Origin: Ga0077548 sp035440445
Lineage (GTDB): Bacteria > Pseudomonadota > Alphaproteobacteria > Rhizobiales > Xanthobacteraceae
Reading direction: 5' to 3'
DNA length: 64,000 bases
Assembly (NCBI GenBank): GCA_035440445.1
Contig: DAORMJ010000010.1
Location: 62,001-126,000 of the forward strand
Of this stretch, positions 1 through 7,909 are shown piece after piece. Under the pieces are notes generated by a model. That model worked only from the letters and a program-made list of their open reading frames with translations. It did no database searches and was not told the DNA's origin. The translations under genes were made by a program, and so were the position numbers. Numbering within the stretch: the stretch's first letter is position 1; every line of letters begins with the position of its first letter.

Positions 1-603
1 CGTCAGGCTGGCTGCCGCGTGCTGGTTTCCGAAATCGATCCGATCTGCGCCCTGCAGGCGGCGATGGAAGGCTACGAGGTCGTGACCATCGAGGACGCGC
101 TGCCGCGCGCCGACATCTATGTCACCGCCACCGGCAACAAGGACATCATCACGCTCGAGCACATGCGCGCGATGAAGGACCGGGCCATCGTCTGCAACAT
201 CGGCCACTTCGACAACGAAATTCAGGTCGCTGGCCTGAAGAACTTCAAGTGGACCAACATCAAGCCGCAGGTCGACGAGATCGAGTTCTCGTCGGGCAAG
301 CGCATCATCCTGCTGTCGGAAGGCCGCCTCGTGAACCTCGGCAACGCGATGGGTCACCCGTCGTTCGTCATGTCGGCGTCGTTCACCAACCAGACGCTGG
401 CGCAGATCGAGCTTTTCGCCAACAACAAGGACGGCAAGTACAAGAAGGAAGTCTATGTGCTGCCGAAATCGCTCGACGAGAAGGTCGCGCGTCTGCACCT
501 TGCCAAGATCGGCGTGAAGCTCACCGAGCTTTCCAAGGATCAGGCCGACTATATCGGCGTGAAGAAGGAAGGCCCCTACAAGGCGGAGCACTACCGCTAC
601 TAA
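1..603 (+). CDS. ahcY: Adenosylhomocysteinase, C-terminal part (5' end outside window)
   Basis: The reading frame is open from base 1 and stops with TAA at 601-603, giving about 200 residues of a protein that is usually near 470. It hydrolyses S-adenosylhomocysteine to adenosine and homocysteine in the cytosolic methyl cycle. Seen directly: the NAD-binding stretch VTATGNKDII, the conserved NIGHFDNEIQ segment, and the family's C-terminal tail ending GPYKAEHYRY, whose Lys and Tyr reach into the cofactor site of the neighbouring subunit. A strong hairpin terminator follows. The N-terminal substrate domain is missing only because the window starts inside the gene. Confidence 0.97.
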   Translation, partial: RQAGCRVLVSEIDPICALQAAMEGYEVVTIEDALPRADIYVTATGNKDIITLEHMRAMKDRAIVCNIGHFDNEIQVAGLKNFKWTNIKPQVDEIEFSSGKRIILLSEGRLVNLGNAMGHPSFVMSASFTNQTLAQIELFANNKDGKYKKEVYVLPKSLDEKVARLHLAKIGVKLTELSKDQADYIGVKKEGPYKAEHYRY

Positions 604-678
604 GTGCTAGTTTTATTGGCCTGCATGGGCCGCTCGCAAGCGAGCGCATACAGGCGACTCAATTCGTTAACGCTCGTG

Positions 679-716
679 ATCGCCGGAAGGGAAACCTTCC
701 GGCGATTTCGTTTTTG
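679..716 (+). terminator. Rho-independent terminator of ahcY
   Basis: A 12-bp perfect stem (679-690 pairing with 695-706, GAAA loop) is followed by a T-rich tail. It lies about 75 bases after the ahcY stop and before the next promoter. Confidence 0.85.
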
Positions 717-819
717 CTGCGAAAATATTCGTCACAACTTCGCCGGTTTGGCGTAATATATGAGTCGATACGGGGCTGGCATTGAACGAAATCGCGCGCT
801 CGCGTGTTGGGCTTTTAGA

Positions 820-1620
820 ATGTGCCGCTGGATTGCCTATCGGGGTGCGGAGACCGCGCTGGAGCGCTATGTCACCGCGCCTGACCACTCGCTGATTCAT
901 CAGAGCCTGCATGCGCTGGAATCGGAAGGCGCCACCAATGGCGACGGCTTCGGCCTCGGCTGGTACACCGCGCGCGAAACCGAACCCGGCATCTACCGCG
1001 AAGTGCGCCCGGCCTGGTCCGACGACAATGTCCGCAATCTCTGCCGTCACCTGCGCTCGAAACTCTTTTTCGCGCATATCCGCGCTTCCACCGGCACCGC
1101 AACCACGCGGCCGAACTGCCACCCGTTTTCCTACGGGCCATGGATGTTCATGCATAACGGCCAGATCGGCGAATGGCCGCTGATCCGCCGGCAGGTCGAG
1201 GGCCTGATCGACGACCGCTTCTATTCCAACCGTTTCGGCACCACCGACTCCGAGGCGGTCTTCCTCGCAATCCTTTCCGCGGGTCTCGAAAACGATCCTG
1301 TCGGCGCGACAGCGCGTGTCATGGCGACCGTCACCGACCTCGTGAAGAAGAGCGGCACGCATAAGCCTGTGCGCTTCACCGCCGCGCTTTCGGATGGGCA
1401 GAACCTGTTCGCGTTCCGCTATGCCTCCGACGCCACCGCGACCTCGCTTTATTATCGCGACATCGGCGACGCCGCGCTCATCGTGTCGGAGCCCTTGGAT
1501 ATGGACCGCACCTTCTGGAATCCGGTGCCCGCCAATTCGTTCATCATCGCAAGCGAAGGCAAGAAGCTGACCGTGCAGCCTTTCGCGGTCGAGCCGCCGC
1601 AGCTCCGGGCGGTGGGATGA
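820..1620 (+). CDS. Class II glutamine amidotransferase (YafJ/EgtC-type)
   Basis: The predicted protein has 266 residues. The ATG at 820 is chosen because it puts cysteine at position 2 (MCRWIAYRG), which becomes the N-terminal nucleophile of Ntn-type glutamine amidotransferases after Met removal; an upstream in-frame ATG at 760 would bury it. Other family signatures are DGFGLGWY, FFAHIRAST and MFMHNGQIG, which form the glutaminase pocket. The enzyme releases ammonia from glutamine. There is no synthetase domain or partner beside it, so the acceptor is unknown. It resembles YafJ/EgtC-like proteins; the absence of other ergothioneine genes here argues against naming it egtC. Confidence 0.85.
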   Translation: MCRWIAYRGAETALERYVTAPDHSLIHQSLHALESEGATNGDGFGLGWYTARETEPGIYREVRPAWSDDNVRNLCRHLRSKLFFAHIRASTGTATTRPNCHPFSYGPWMFMHNGQIGEWPLIRRQVEGLIDDRFYSNRFGTTDSEAVFLAILSAGLENDPVGATARVMATVTDLVKKSGTHKPVRFTAALSDGQNLFAFRYASDATATSLYYRDIGDAALIVSEPLDMDRTFWNPVPANSFIIASEGKKLTVQPFAVEPPQLRAVG

Positions 1621-1622
1621 TT

Positions 1623-1747
1623 GTCGTCCCCGCGAAGGCGGGGACCCATAACCACCGGCAGAAGTCACTTAGCCTCAGCGCTTTCAGAAAAGTCTGACAC
1701 AGGGATTATGGGTCCCCGACCGCTGCTTCGCAGCGTCGAGGACGACG
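1623..1747. repeat. Palindromic intergenic repeat (REP/RPE-like), about 125 bp
   Basis: Both ends carry related hairpins in opposite orientation: the left end reads GTCGTCCCCG-hairpin-GGGGACCCATAA and the right end is its approximate inverse, TTATGGGTCCCC-hairpin-GGACGAC. It fills the gap between two convergent genes. The layout is that of a small non-autonomous palindromic element of the kind common in Hyphomicrobiales genomes. Confidence 0.7.
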
Positions 1748-1749
1748 TG

Positions 1750-2262
1750 CTAAAGCACCTTCTGCATCAGCACGAGATCGAGGGCTTTTCCGAACTTCTC
1801 GCCGACGCCCGGCAAGCGTCCCGCTTCCACGAAGCCGAATTTCTTATGCAGCGCGAGCGAAGGCGCGTTCGAGCCGTCGATCGCGCCGATCATGTTGCGC
1901 TTGCCCATGCGCCGCGCGGCCTCCATCAGCGCCTCCATCAGCATGCCGCCCGCGCCGTTCCCGCGCGATCCCTTGTCGACATATACCGAGTGCTCGACGC
2001 TGACGCGGTAGCCCTCGAAGGGGCGGAAATCACCGAACGAGCCATAGCCGAGGACGCCGTCCGCCTCGGCGACCAGCACCGGGAAGCCCTTCCCGGTCCG
2101 CTCGAGGAACCACGCCCTGCGGTCCTCGAGGCTCCCCACCGTCTCGTTCCAGATTGCGGTCGAGTGCTGCACCGCGTCGGCATAGATCAGGAAAATCGCC
2201 CGCAAATCGGCTTCCGTGGCGGGCCGGACCTCGATCGTCGCTTTCATCATCATGCGGGCCAT
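1750..2262 (-). CDS. GNAT acetyltransferase, phosphinothricin/methionine sulfoximine acetyltransferase-like
   Basis: About 170 residues. The fold reads as one GNAT domain: VRPATEADLRAI at the start, then the acetyl-CoA loop region SVYVDKGSRGNGAGGMLM, and a C-terminal APSLALHKKFGFVEAGRL that is typical of the PAT/Bar/YncA subgroup, which acetylates amino-group toxins or methionine derivatives. Several ATGs cluster at the start (2262, 2253, 2250, 2247); I took the first. It is convergent with the amidotransferase and divergent from lepA. The true substrate cannot be read from sequence. A much longer reverse frame through lepA is a coding shadow. Confidence 0.85.
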   Translation of the reverse strand: MARMMMKATIEVRPATEADLRAIFLIYADAVQHSTAIWNETVGSLEDRRAWFLERTGKGFPVLVAEADGVLGYGSFGDFRPFEGYRVSVEHSVYVDKGSRGNGAGGMLMEALMEAARRMGKRNMIGAIDGSNAPSLALHKKFGFVEAGRLPGVGEKFGKALDLVLMQKVL

Positions 2263-2355
2263 TCTTATCCTTCCCTCCCGCCATCCGGGAGAGGGATTTT
2301 TTGCCACGCCGCCGCCCTTTGCCTTGTCGGGCGCAGGTGCTAACACCCGCGCGCC

Positions 2356-4164
2356 ATGGCCACACCCATTGAAAACATCCGCAATTTCTCGATCGTCGCC
2401 CATATCGACCACGGGAAATCCACGCTTGCCGACCGGCTGATCCAGCTCACCGGCGCGATGGACGCGCGCGAGATGGCCGGCAAGGAGCAAGTGCTCGACA
2501 ACATGGACATCGAGCGCGAGCGTGGCATCACCATCAAGGCGCAGACCGTGCGCCTCAACTACAAAGCCAAGAACGGCCAGAATTACGTTCTGAACCTGAT
2601 CGACACGCCGGGCCACGTCGACTTCGCCTATGAGGTGAACCGCTCGCTCGCCGCCTGCGAAGGCTCGCTCCTCGTGGTGGACGCAAGCCAAGGCGTGGAA
2701 GCGCAGACGCTCGCCAACGTCTATCAGGCGATCGACAATAATCACGAGATCGTGCCGGTCCTGAACAAGATCGACCTGCCCGCGGCCGAGCCGGAAAAGG
2801 TGAAGGCGCAGATCGAGGAAGTGATCGGCATCGACGCCTCCGGCGCGATCGGCATCTCCGCCAAGACCGGCCAGGGCGTGCCGGATGTGCTGGAAGCCAT
2901 CGTCGAGAAGCTGCCTGCGCCGAAGGGCGACCGCAACGCGCCCTTGAAGGCGCTGCTCGTCGACAGCTGGTACGACGCCTATCTCGGCGTCGTCGTGCTC
3001 GTCCGCATCATCGACGGCACCATGCGCAAGAACCAGCGCATCCGCATGATGGGCGCGAAGGCGGCTTACGACCTCGACCGCGTCGGCGTTATCAATCCGA
3101 AGAAGACGGAAGTCGACGAACTCGGCCCCGGCGAGATCGGCTTTTTCACCGCATCCATTAAAGAAGTCGCGGATACGCGCGTCGGCGACACCATCACCGA
3201 TGACAGGAAGCCGGTAGAGACCCCGCTCGCGGGTTTTCGTCCGGCGCAGCCGGTCGTGTTCTGCGGGCTCTTCCCGGTGGACGCCGCCGACTTCGAAGCG
3301 CTGCGCGCGGCCATGTCGAAGCTGCGCCTGAACGACGCGAGCTTCTCTTTTGAGATGGAAACGAGTGCCGCGCTCGGCTTCGGCTTCCGTTGCGGCTTTC
3401 TCGGCCTCCTGCATCTCGAAATCATTCAGGAGCGTCTGTCGCGCGAGTTCGATCTTGAACTGATCGCGACAGCACCTTCGGTGATTTACGAAATCCGTTT
3501 GAACAGCGGCGACGTGATGGAATTGCACAACCCGGTCGACATGCCGGACGTGGTGCAGATCGACGAAATCCATGAGCCGTGGATCCGCGCGACGATTCTG
3601 ACGCCCGACGAATATCTCGGCTCCGTCATCAAGCTTTGTCAGGACCGGCGCGGCAACCAGAAGAACCTGTCTTATGTCGGCGCGCGCGCCATGGTCGAAT
3701 ACGAACTGCCGCTCAACGAAGTGGTGTTCGATTTCTACGACCGGCTGAAATCGATCTCGAAGGGCTACGCTTCGTTCGACTACAAGATGGAAGACCGCCG
3801 CCCCGGCGATCTCGTGCGGCTTTCGATCCTCGTCAACAACGAGCCGGTCGATGCGCTCGCCATGTTAGTTCATCGCACGCGCGCCGAAAGCCGCGGCCGC
3901 GCGATGTGCGAGAAGCTCAAAGAACTGATCCCGCCGCACATGTTCCAGGTGCCGATCCAGGCTGCGATCGGCGGCAAGGTGATCGCGCGCGAAACCGTGC
4001 GCGCGCTCCGCAAGGACGTGACGGCGAAGTGCTACGGCGGCGACGCCACCCGCAAGCGCAAGCTCCTCGAGAAGCAGAAAGAGGGCAAAAAGAAAATGCG
4101 CCAATACGGGAAGGTGGATATTCCACAGGAAGCATTCATCGCGGCGCTCAAAGTCGACGGATAA
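2356..4164 (+). CDS. lepA: Elongation factor 4 (LepA)
   Basis: The predicted 602-residue GTPase is close to the usual 599. It acts on ribosomes, where LepA is described as a back-translocase or initiation/assembly factor. The G1 loop AHIDHGKST sits at residues 15-23, followed by the EF-G-like switch ERERGITIKAQ, G3 DTPGHVDF and G4 NKIDLP. The LepA-specific C-terminal region follows, with KRKLLEKQKEGKKKM near the end. Start ATG at 2356 fits the family N-terminus (MATPIENIRNFSIVAHID). It is a single gene with its own strong terminator. Confidence 0.98.
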   Translation: MATPIENIRNFSIVAHIDHGKSTLADRLIQLTGAMDAREMAGKEQVLDNMDIERERGITIKAQTVRLNYKAKNGQNYVLNLIDTPGHVDFAYEVNRSLAACEGSLLVVDASQGVEAQTLANVYQAIDNNHEIVPVLNKIDLPAAEPEKVKAQIEEVIGIDASGAIGISAKTGQGVPDVLEAIVEKLPAPKGDRNAPLKALLVDSWYDAYLGVVVLVRIIDGTMRKNQRIRMMGAKAAYDLDRVGVINPKKTEVDELGPGEIGFFTASIKEVADTRVGDTITDDRKPVETPLAGFRPAQPVVFCGLFPVDAADFEALRAAMSKLRLNDASFSFEMETSAALGFGFRCGFLGLLHLEIIQERLSREFDLELIATAPSVIYEIRLNSGDVMELHNPVDMPDVVQIDEIHEPWIRATILTPDEYLGSVIKLCQDRRGNQKNLSYVGARAMVEYELPLNEVVFDFYDRLKSISKGYASFDYKMEDRRPGDLVRLSILVNNEPVDALAMLVHRTRAESRGRAMCEKLKELIPPHMFQVPIQAAIGGKVIARETVRALRKDVTAKCYGGDATRKRKLLEKQKEGKKKMRQYGKVDIPQEAFIAALKVDG

Positions 4165-4166
4165 AA

Positions 4167-4198
4167 AACGCCCCGCTTTCGCGGGGCGTTTTCGTTTT
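4167..4198 (+). terminator. Rho-independent terminator of lepA
   Basis: A 10-bp perfect GC-rich stem (4167-4176 with 4181-4190, TTTC loop) begins just after the lepA TAA and is followed by TTCGTTTT. Confidence 0.92.
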
Positions 4199-4206
4199 AA
4201 CTCTAG

Positions 4207-4354
4207 TCATGGCCGCGCTTGTCCCGGCCATCCCGATTATAAAGGCACTGCGTCCATAAGCGAGATGCCAACCAGAACTCGGATTGATCCGAGTTCTGAA
4301 CTTTAATTGACAAAGTCCGGCAAGCCCGGCTTGGGTAACAAGCGCGGGCATGAC
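4207..4354. repeat. Palindromic intergenic element with inverted ends
   Basis: The left end GTCATGGCCGCGCTTGT and the right end ACAAGCGCGGGCATGAC are near-perfect inverted copies about 150 bp apart. Inside, 4274-4284 and 4287-4297 form a perfect 11-bp hairpin with a 2-base centre. The GTCATGGCCG..TTGTCCCGGCCAT type of end is one I associate with Bradyrhizobium/Rhodopseudomonas intergenic repeats. No ORF of substance lies inside. Confidence 0.7.
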
Positions 4355-4358
4355 GAAC

Positions 4359-4386
4359 AAAAAACCTCTCCCCGTTCGGGGAGAGG
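4359..4386 (-). terminator. Terminator of the PRC-barrel gene
   Basis: Read on the minus strand, a 9-bp stem (CCTCTCCCC / GGGGAGAGG, 4-base loop) is followed by TTTTTT. It lies a few bases after the stop of the gene at 4398-4793. Confidence 0.85.
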
Positions 4387-4397
4387 GAGACTTGAGA

Positions 4398-4793
4398 CTA
4401 CGCCCAGTAGGTCGGCACGCCGTAGTGGCCGTAGATTTTCTGGCCCTGCACAGTGTCCCAGGAATATTCCTTGCCCGGATCGAAGTGCGGCGCGGCCTTG
4501 AGTGCTTCGTCGGTGATGTTCACCTCGTAGCCGCCGAGTTCGGGGTTGTAGTCGAGCTTCGCCCAGGGGATCGGATAGTGATCATGGCCGAGACCGAGGA
4601 AGCCACCGAAACTCATCACGGCGTAAGCCGCCTGACCCGAATATTTGTCGATCATGACACGCTCGATTGAGCCGATCTTGGTGCCGTCCGAACGATAGAC
4701 ATTCGTGCCGACGACGCGATCGCTCTCGATCAGATCGTGGGTGAGCTTGGTCTGCGCGGTTCCACTCATCGCGCGCGGTGCTGCTGTCGCCAT
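4398..4793 (-). CDS. PRC-barrel domain protein
   Basis: 131 residues. Residues 15-125 or so form a single PRC-barrel: VVGTNVYRSDGTKIGSIERVM followed by hydrophobic strands, and a C-terminal YPIPWAKLDYNPELGGYEV. PRC-barrel proteins of this small stand-alone type are common in Hyphomicrobiales and are often linked to envelope or osmotic stress, without a firm biochemical role. The ATG at 4793 has a strong AGGAGG site seven bases upstream. No signal peptide is seen, so it is probably cytosolic. Confidence 0.88.
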   Translation of the reverse strand: MATAAPRAMSGTAQTKLTHDLIESDRVVGTNVYRSDGTKIGSIERVMIDKYSGQAAYAVMSFGGFLGLGHDHYPIPWAKLDYNPELGGYEVNITDEALKAAPHFDPGKEYSWDTVQGQKIYGHYGVPTYWA

Positions 4794-4943
4794 TTCATCC
4801 TCCTTGAAAAACGCGGGGTGCCCTCCGCTTGCAGGAAGAACGGCAAAGCGAAATCATGGTTCCGCAAATTCTGGAACAAAGGCCAAAACGCCGCGTTCGC
4901 GCCGGAAGCACGGCCGTCGTGGCGTGCAACGCGGGAGACGGAA

Positions 4944-5276
4944 ATTCCAAGAGGCGACAAGTCGTCCTACACGGACAAACAGAAGCGCAAGGCCGAACAC
5001 ATCGAGGAAGGCTACCAGGAGCGCGGCGTATCAAAAGACGAAGCCGAGCGCCGCGCCTGGGCGACGGTGAACAAGGAGAGCGGCGGCGGCAACAAATCCG
5101 GCTCGGGCCGAACGACTGCCGCCAAGAAGCGCAAGAAGAAGACTGTGAAGTCTTCCACCACAAAGACCTCGGTAAAACGCACCAAGGCGAAGAAGTCGCG
5201 CAAGGCCGCCAATGCGGCGAAGACGCGCGCGCGCGATAAGCAGAAAGGCGTGTCAGCACGGAAGCGGAAATACTGA
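4944..5276 (+). CDS. Lys-rich basic protein of the 'plasmid stabilization' type, apparent ATT start
   Basis: 110 residues if it starts at 4944. The conserved block PRGDKSSYTDKQKRKAEHI, then AWATVNKESGGG, matches small proteins often annotated as plasmid stabilization protein, whose usual N-terminus is MPRGDKS. Here the codon before PRGDKS is ATT, a rare start codon, with GGGAGACGG just upstream as a plausible ribosome site; no ATG, GTG or TTG occurs in frame close by. The C-terminal half is a Lys/Ala/Thr-rich histone H1-like tail, suggesting nucleic-acid binding. A longer in-frame reading from 4737 overlaps the neighbouring gene and is less likely. Function is unknown; the annotation name is historical. 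Confidence 0.65.
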   Translation: MPRGDKSSYTDKQKRKAEHIEEGYQERGVSKDEAERRAWATVNKESGGGNKSGSGRTTAAKKRKKKTVKSSTTKTSVKRTKAKKSRKAANAAKTRARDKQKGVSARKRKY

Positions 5277-5359
5277 AGCGCGCGAGAAACGAAAAACTTG
5301 ATCTCGCGACATGAACCGCAATGATGGCTTTCCGACATAACAACGAGGGAGGCCCGGTC

Positions 5360-5539
5360 ATGGCGTACAAGTTTGAAATCTACAAAGACAAGGCAGGCGA
5401 ATTTCGCGTGCGCTTCAAGGCTCCGAACGGAGAAACCATGCTGTCCAGCGAAGGCTATAAGAGCAAGTCGAGCGCGCAGAACTGCATCGAGTCGGTGAAG
5501 AAGAACGCACCGGGTGCCGAGACCGCCGATAACAGCTGA
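5360..5539 (+). CDS. DUF1508 (YegP-like) small protein
   Basis: 59 residues forming one DUF1508 unit: KFEIYKDKAGEFRVRFKAPNG, then a SSEGYKSKSSAQNCIESVKKNA repeat-type helix-strand. E. coli YegP carries two such units; single-unit versions are common. Start ATG at 5360 is preceded by GGGAGG. No biochemical function is established; members are often seen with stress-induced genes, as with the neighbours here. A terminator follows. Confidence 0.88.
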   Translation: MAYKFEIYKDKAGEFRVRFKAPNGETMLSSEGYKSKSSAQNCIESVKKNAPGAETADNS

Positions 5540-5568
5540 TCAGCTTATTCAGTGGCCGATAAAACAGA

Positions 5569-5598
5569 GCGGCCGGCAAAAATGCCGGCCGCTTTCGC
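5569..5598 (+). terminator. Rho-independent terminator after the DUF1508 gene
   Basis: A 9-bp perfect stem GCGGCCGGC / GCCGGCCGC (5569-5577, 5584-5592) with an A-rich loop is followed by TTTCGCTTT. Confidence 0.85.
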
Positions 5599-5621
5599 TT
5601 TGCGTCTTTTTATCTGATGGT

Positions 5622-6122
5622 TCAGCGCCGGGTCAGCGACGTGCTCGAAATGCGCTGGTCGTTGCGGACCACGATCACCTGCAGGCTTTGCGCGCCGCGC
5701 GCCTTCACCATCTCGAACAACTTCTTCGCATTTTCCGGATGCAGCCGCGTGCAGCCCATCGAAGCAGTACGGCCGAGCAGATGAGTCGCGGTCGTGCCGT
5801 GGATCGCATAGTGCCCGTCGTAGAAAATCGCCCAGGGCATCGGCGCGTTGTTGAAGAGGCGCGACACCGCATTCGGCACCATCGACTGCACCTTGAAGGT
5901 ACCGGCGGGCGTGATCGCGACGCCGTCACGGCCAGTCGATACCGGCCAGACATATTTTTCGATGCCATCGACGACGACGCGCATCTCCTGCTTCGGCACG
6001 GAAATGGTGACTACGATCGAAGGCGGCTCGGCCGGAACGGCGGCAGCCTGCGGCCGGTTCTGTGCCGCGGCGGAGACAACGAAAGCCGACAGCAAAGCCG
6101 CGGCGGCGAGCAAGCGCTTCAT
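5622..6122 (-). CDS. L,D-transpeptidase (YkuD domain), exported
   Basis: 166 residues with a signal peptide (MKRLLAAAALLSAFVVSAAA). A YkuD domain spans about 36-160 and contains HYAIHGTTAT followed by SMGCTRLHPENA, so the catalytic Cys, the conserved His and the Arg are present. Such enzymes make 3-3 crosslinks in peptidoglycan or attach proteins to it in the periplasm. It is divergent from mepA (start 6295), so two peptidoglycan enzymes share one intergenic region and may share control. Confidence 0.92.
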   Translation of the reverse strand: MKRLLAAAALLSAFVVSAAAQNRPQAAAVPAEPPSIVVTISVPKQEMRVVVDGIEKYVWPVSTGRDGVAITPAGTFKVQSMVPNAVSRLFNNAPMPWAIFYDGHYAIHGTTATHLLGRTASMGCTRLHPENAKKLFEMVKARGAQSLQVIVVRNDQRISSTSLTRR

Positions 6123-6294
6123 GGAAGAAAGCCCCGTTCAGGATTCAGCCCGAAGGCATTTATTCCGGCCGCGCCGGGGTTTCGCAAGTGCAGAAGGGCC
6201 ACAGAAACGCAAATCTCGCGGGATCGTTACGCAACTATGCCCGATTTGATGCCCATTTTGGCGCGTCGCCCGGCTTTGCGTTAGGATTCGACCC

Positions 6295-7167
6295 ATGATG
6301 CGCCGCCTCACCCTGCTTGCTGCAGCCCTCGCCGCTGCCGCACCTGCCTTCGCCCAATCGCCCGCGCCGAACGCTCCCGCGAAGGAGCTCTTCGGACGCA
6401 AAGCAGACGCCGCGCCTTTGAAGGCGCGCGCGATTGGCTTTTACTCGAAAGGGTGTCTCGCCGGCGGTATCGCGCTTCCGGTCAACGGCCAGACTTGGCA
6501 GGTCATGCGCCTGTCACGCAACCGCAACTGGGGCCATCCTGACCTCATCGCCTTCCTCGAACGCTTCGCCACCAAGGTACCGAAAGTCGCCGGCTGGAAT
6601 GGCATTCTGGTCGGCGATCTCGCGCAGCCGCGTGGCGGGCCGATGCTCACAGGCCACGCCTCGCATCAGCTTGGGTTAGACGCCGACATCTGGCTCACCC
6701 CGATGCCGAACCGCACGCTCGAAAAGCAGGAGCGCGAAACCTTCCCGCCGCAATTAATGGTGCGCGCGGACCGCCGCGACATCGACCCGAAGACGTTCAC
6801 GCCGGGCCATGTGCAGGTGATCCGCTCTGCGGCGGAAGACCCGGAAGTCGAGCGCATTTTTGTCAATGCCGCGATCAAGAAAGCGCTTTGCCGCGCCGCG
6901 CCCGGTGCGGGATGGCAGCGCAAGGTGCGCGCCTATTGGGGCCACGACTATCACATGCATGTCCGCATCCGCTGCCCGAAGGACAGCCCGGACTGCCAAG
7001 CGCAGCAGCCGGTCGGCGCGGAAGATGGATGCGGGAAAGAACTGGACTGGTGGTTTCGCGACGCGATCTTGAATCCGCCGCCGCCGAAGGAGAAGCCGAA
7101 ACCGAAGCCCCCGCTCACGATGGCGGAATTACCGCCATCGTGCCGGGATGTCTTGCTGGCGAAGTAA
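6295..7167 (+). CDS. mepA: Penicillin-insensitive murein endopeptidase MepA
   Basis: The 290-residue precursor has a signal peptide (cleavage near AAAAPAFA-QS). M74/LAS-type metallopeptidase motifs are intact: GHASHQLGLDADIWL supplies His and Asp ligands, and YWGHDYHMHVRI supplies the downstream His pair. Extra cysteines (CPKDSPDC, DGCGKELDWW) match the disulfide pattern of MepA. It cleaves D-Ala-mDAP (and mDAP-mDAP) crosslinks in periplasmic peptidoglycan. A Pro-Lys-rich stretch precedes the C-terminus. It is convergent with, and abuts, the Yip1 gene. Confidence 0.93.
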   Translation: MMRRLTLLAAALAAAAPAFAQSPAPNAPAKELFGRKADAAPLKARAIGFYSKGCLAGGIALPVNGQTWQVMRLSRNRNWGHPDLIAFLERFATKVPKVAGWNGILVGDLAQPRGGPMLTGHASHQLGLDADIWLTPMPNRTLEKQERETFPPQLMVRADRRDIDPKTFTPGHVQVIRSAAEDPEVERIFVNAAIKKALCRAAPGAGWQRKVRAYWGHDYHMHVRIRCPKDSPDCQAQQPVGAEDGCGKELDWWFRDAILNPPPPKEKPKPKPPLTMAELPPSCRDVLLAK

Positions 7168-7737
7168 TCAGCGTACCAGCAGCGCCGCGAAGGGCAGCAG
7201 GAGCAGGCCGCCGATAACGGCGGTCAAGACCAGCGAAACCACGATCGCGCAGATCAGCGCAACGATGAAATAGCCGGTCACCTTCTCCTGCGGCGTGCGC
7301 ATCAGGATCGGCAGGCCCACATACATCGTGTAGAGGCTGTAGATGCCGCCAGCGAGCGCGATGAGGCCGCCGAGAATCGGAATGAAGGACAGAATGCCCG
7401 CAACCCACGACGCGGTGTAGGAATAGGCCGTAAGCTTCAATGCGCTCGGCATGTGCTTGTCGCTGTTGAAGGTCGGCGCCAGCGCATTGATGATGAAGGC
7501 GACGATGTAAACGACGACGAAGGCCATGATATAACCGACAAGCCCGGTCGCGATGCCGTAAACGATCGGGAAGCCGATGATGACCGTGCCGATGATGGTA
7601 GCGATGAGCGGAAGCGCCGCGAGGATCGCGACATAAGTAAAGACTTCCTTGGTGTCTCCGGCTTCGCCGTCGATCACCAGCCACTCTTCTTTCGGATTGA
7701 GCAAAATATTCTTTACGCGATTGACTAGTCCGGCCAT
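7168..7737 (-). CDS. Yip1-family multi-spanning membrane protein
   Basis: 189 residues from the ATG at 7737, which has a consensus AGGAGG eight bases upstream; a longer frame to 7842 lacks such a site. The N-terminus (MAGLVNRVKNILLNPKEEW) is typical of bacterial Yip1-domain proteins, and five hydrophobic segments follow. The family is inner-membrane and of unknown function. Its stop directly abuts that of mepA. Confidence 0.85.
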   Translation of the reverse strand: MAGLVNRVKNILLNPKEEWLVIDGEAGDTKEVFTYVAILAALPLIATIIGTVIIGFPIVYGIATGLVGYIMAFVVVYIVAFIINALAPTFNSDKHMPSALKLTAYSYTASWVAGILSFIPILGGLIALAGGIYSLYTMYVGLPILMRTPQEKVTGYFIVALICAIVVSLVLTAVIGGLLLLPFAALLVR

Positions 7738-7909
7738 CTGAAACCTCCTGCCCCGATTGCCTCGACCCCCGAGGCGATTCGACGTCGCGGGGATACTCCC
7801 GCCGGGAACTCCTAAAGTCACGCGGAACGCCGCACAGATCAACGGATTTTCGTGATTTTCACGGCGGTTTTCGCTGCGTGAGGCTCACGAATCCGGCAAG
7901 TTTCCGCGG

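Noticed and set aside
820..1620. Naming the class II amidotransferase egtC (ergothioneine)
   Set aside because: No egtA, egtB or egtD genes are nearby, and the fold alone does not fix the substrate.
2263..2355. Terminator-like hairpin just before lepA
   Set aside because: The stem (CCCTCCCG with CGGGAGAGGG) is bulged and lies upstream of a gene on the same strand with no gene ending there, so it may be leader structure only.
1750..3573. A 607-codon reverse frame running through lepA into the acetyltransferase gene
   Set aside because: Only the last 170 or so codons match a protein family (GNAT). The rest mirrors lepA and has the His/Asp/Arg-rich composition of antisense shadows in high-GC DNA.
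7738..7909. Cobalamin riboswitch before the BtuF-like gene
   Set aside because: I could not find the B12-box or the expected stem set in this short gap.
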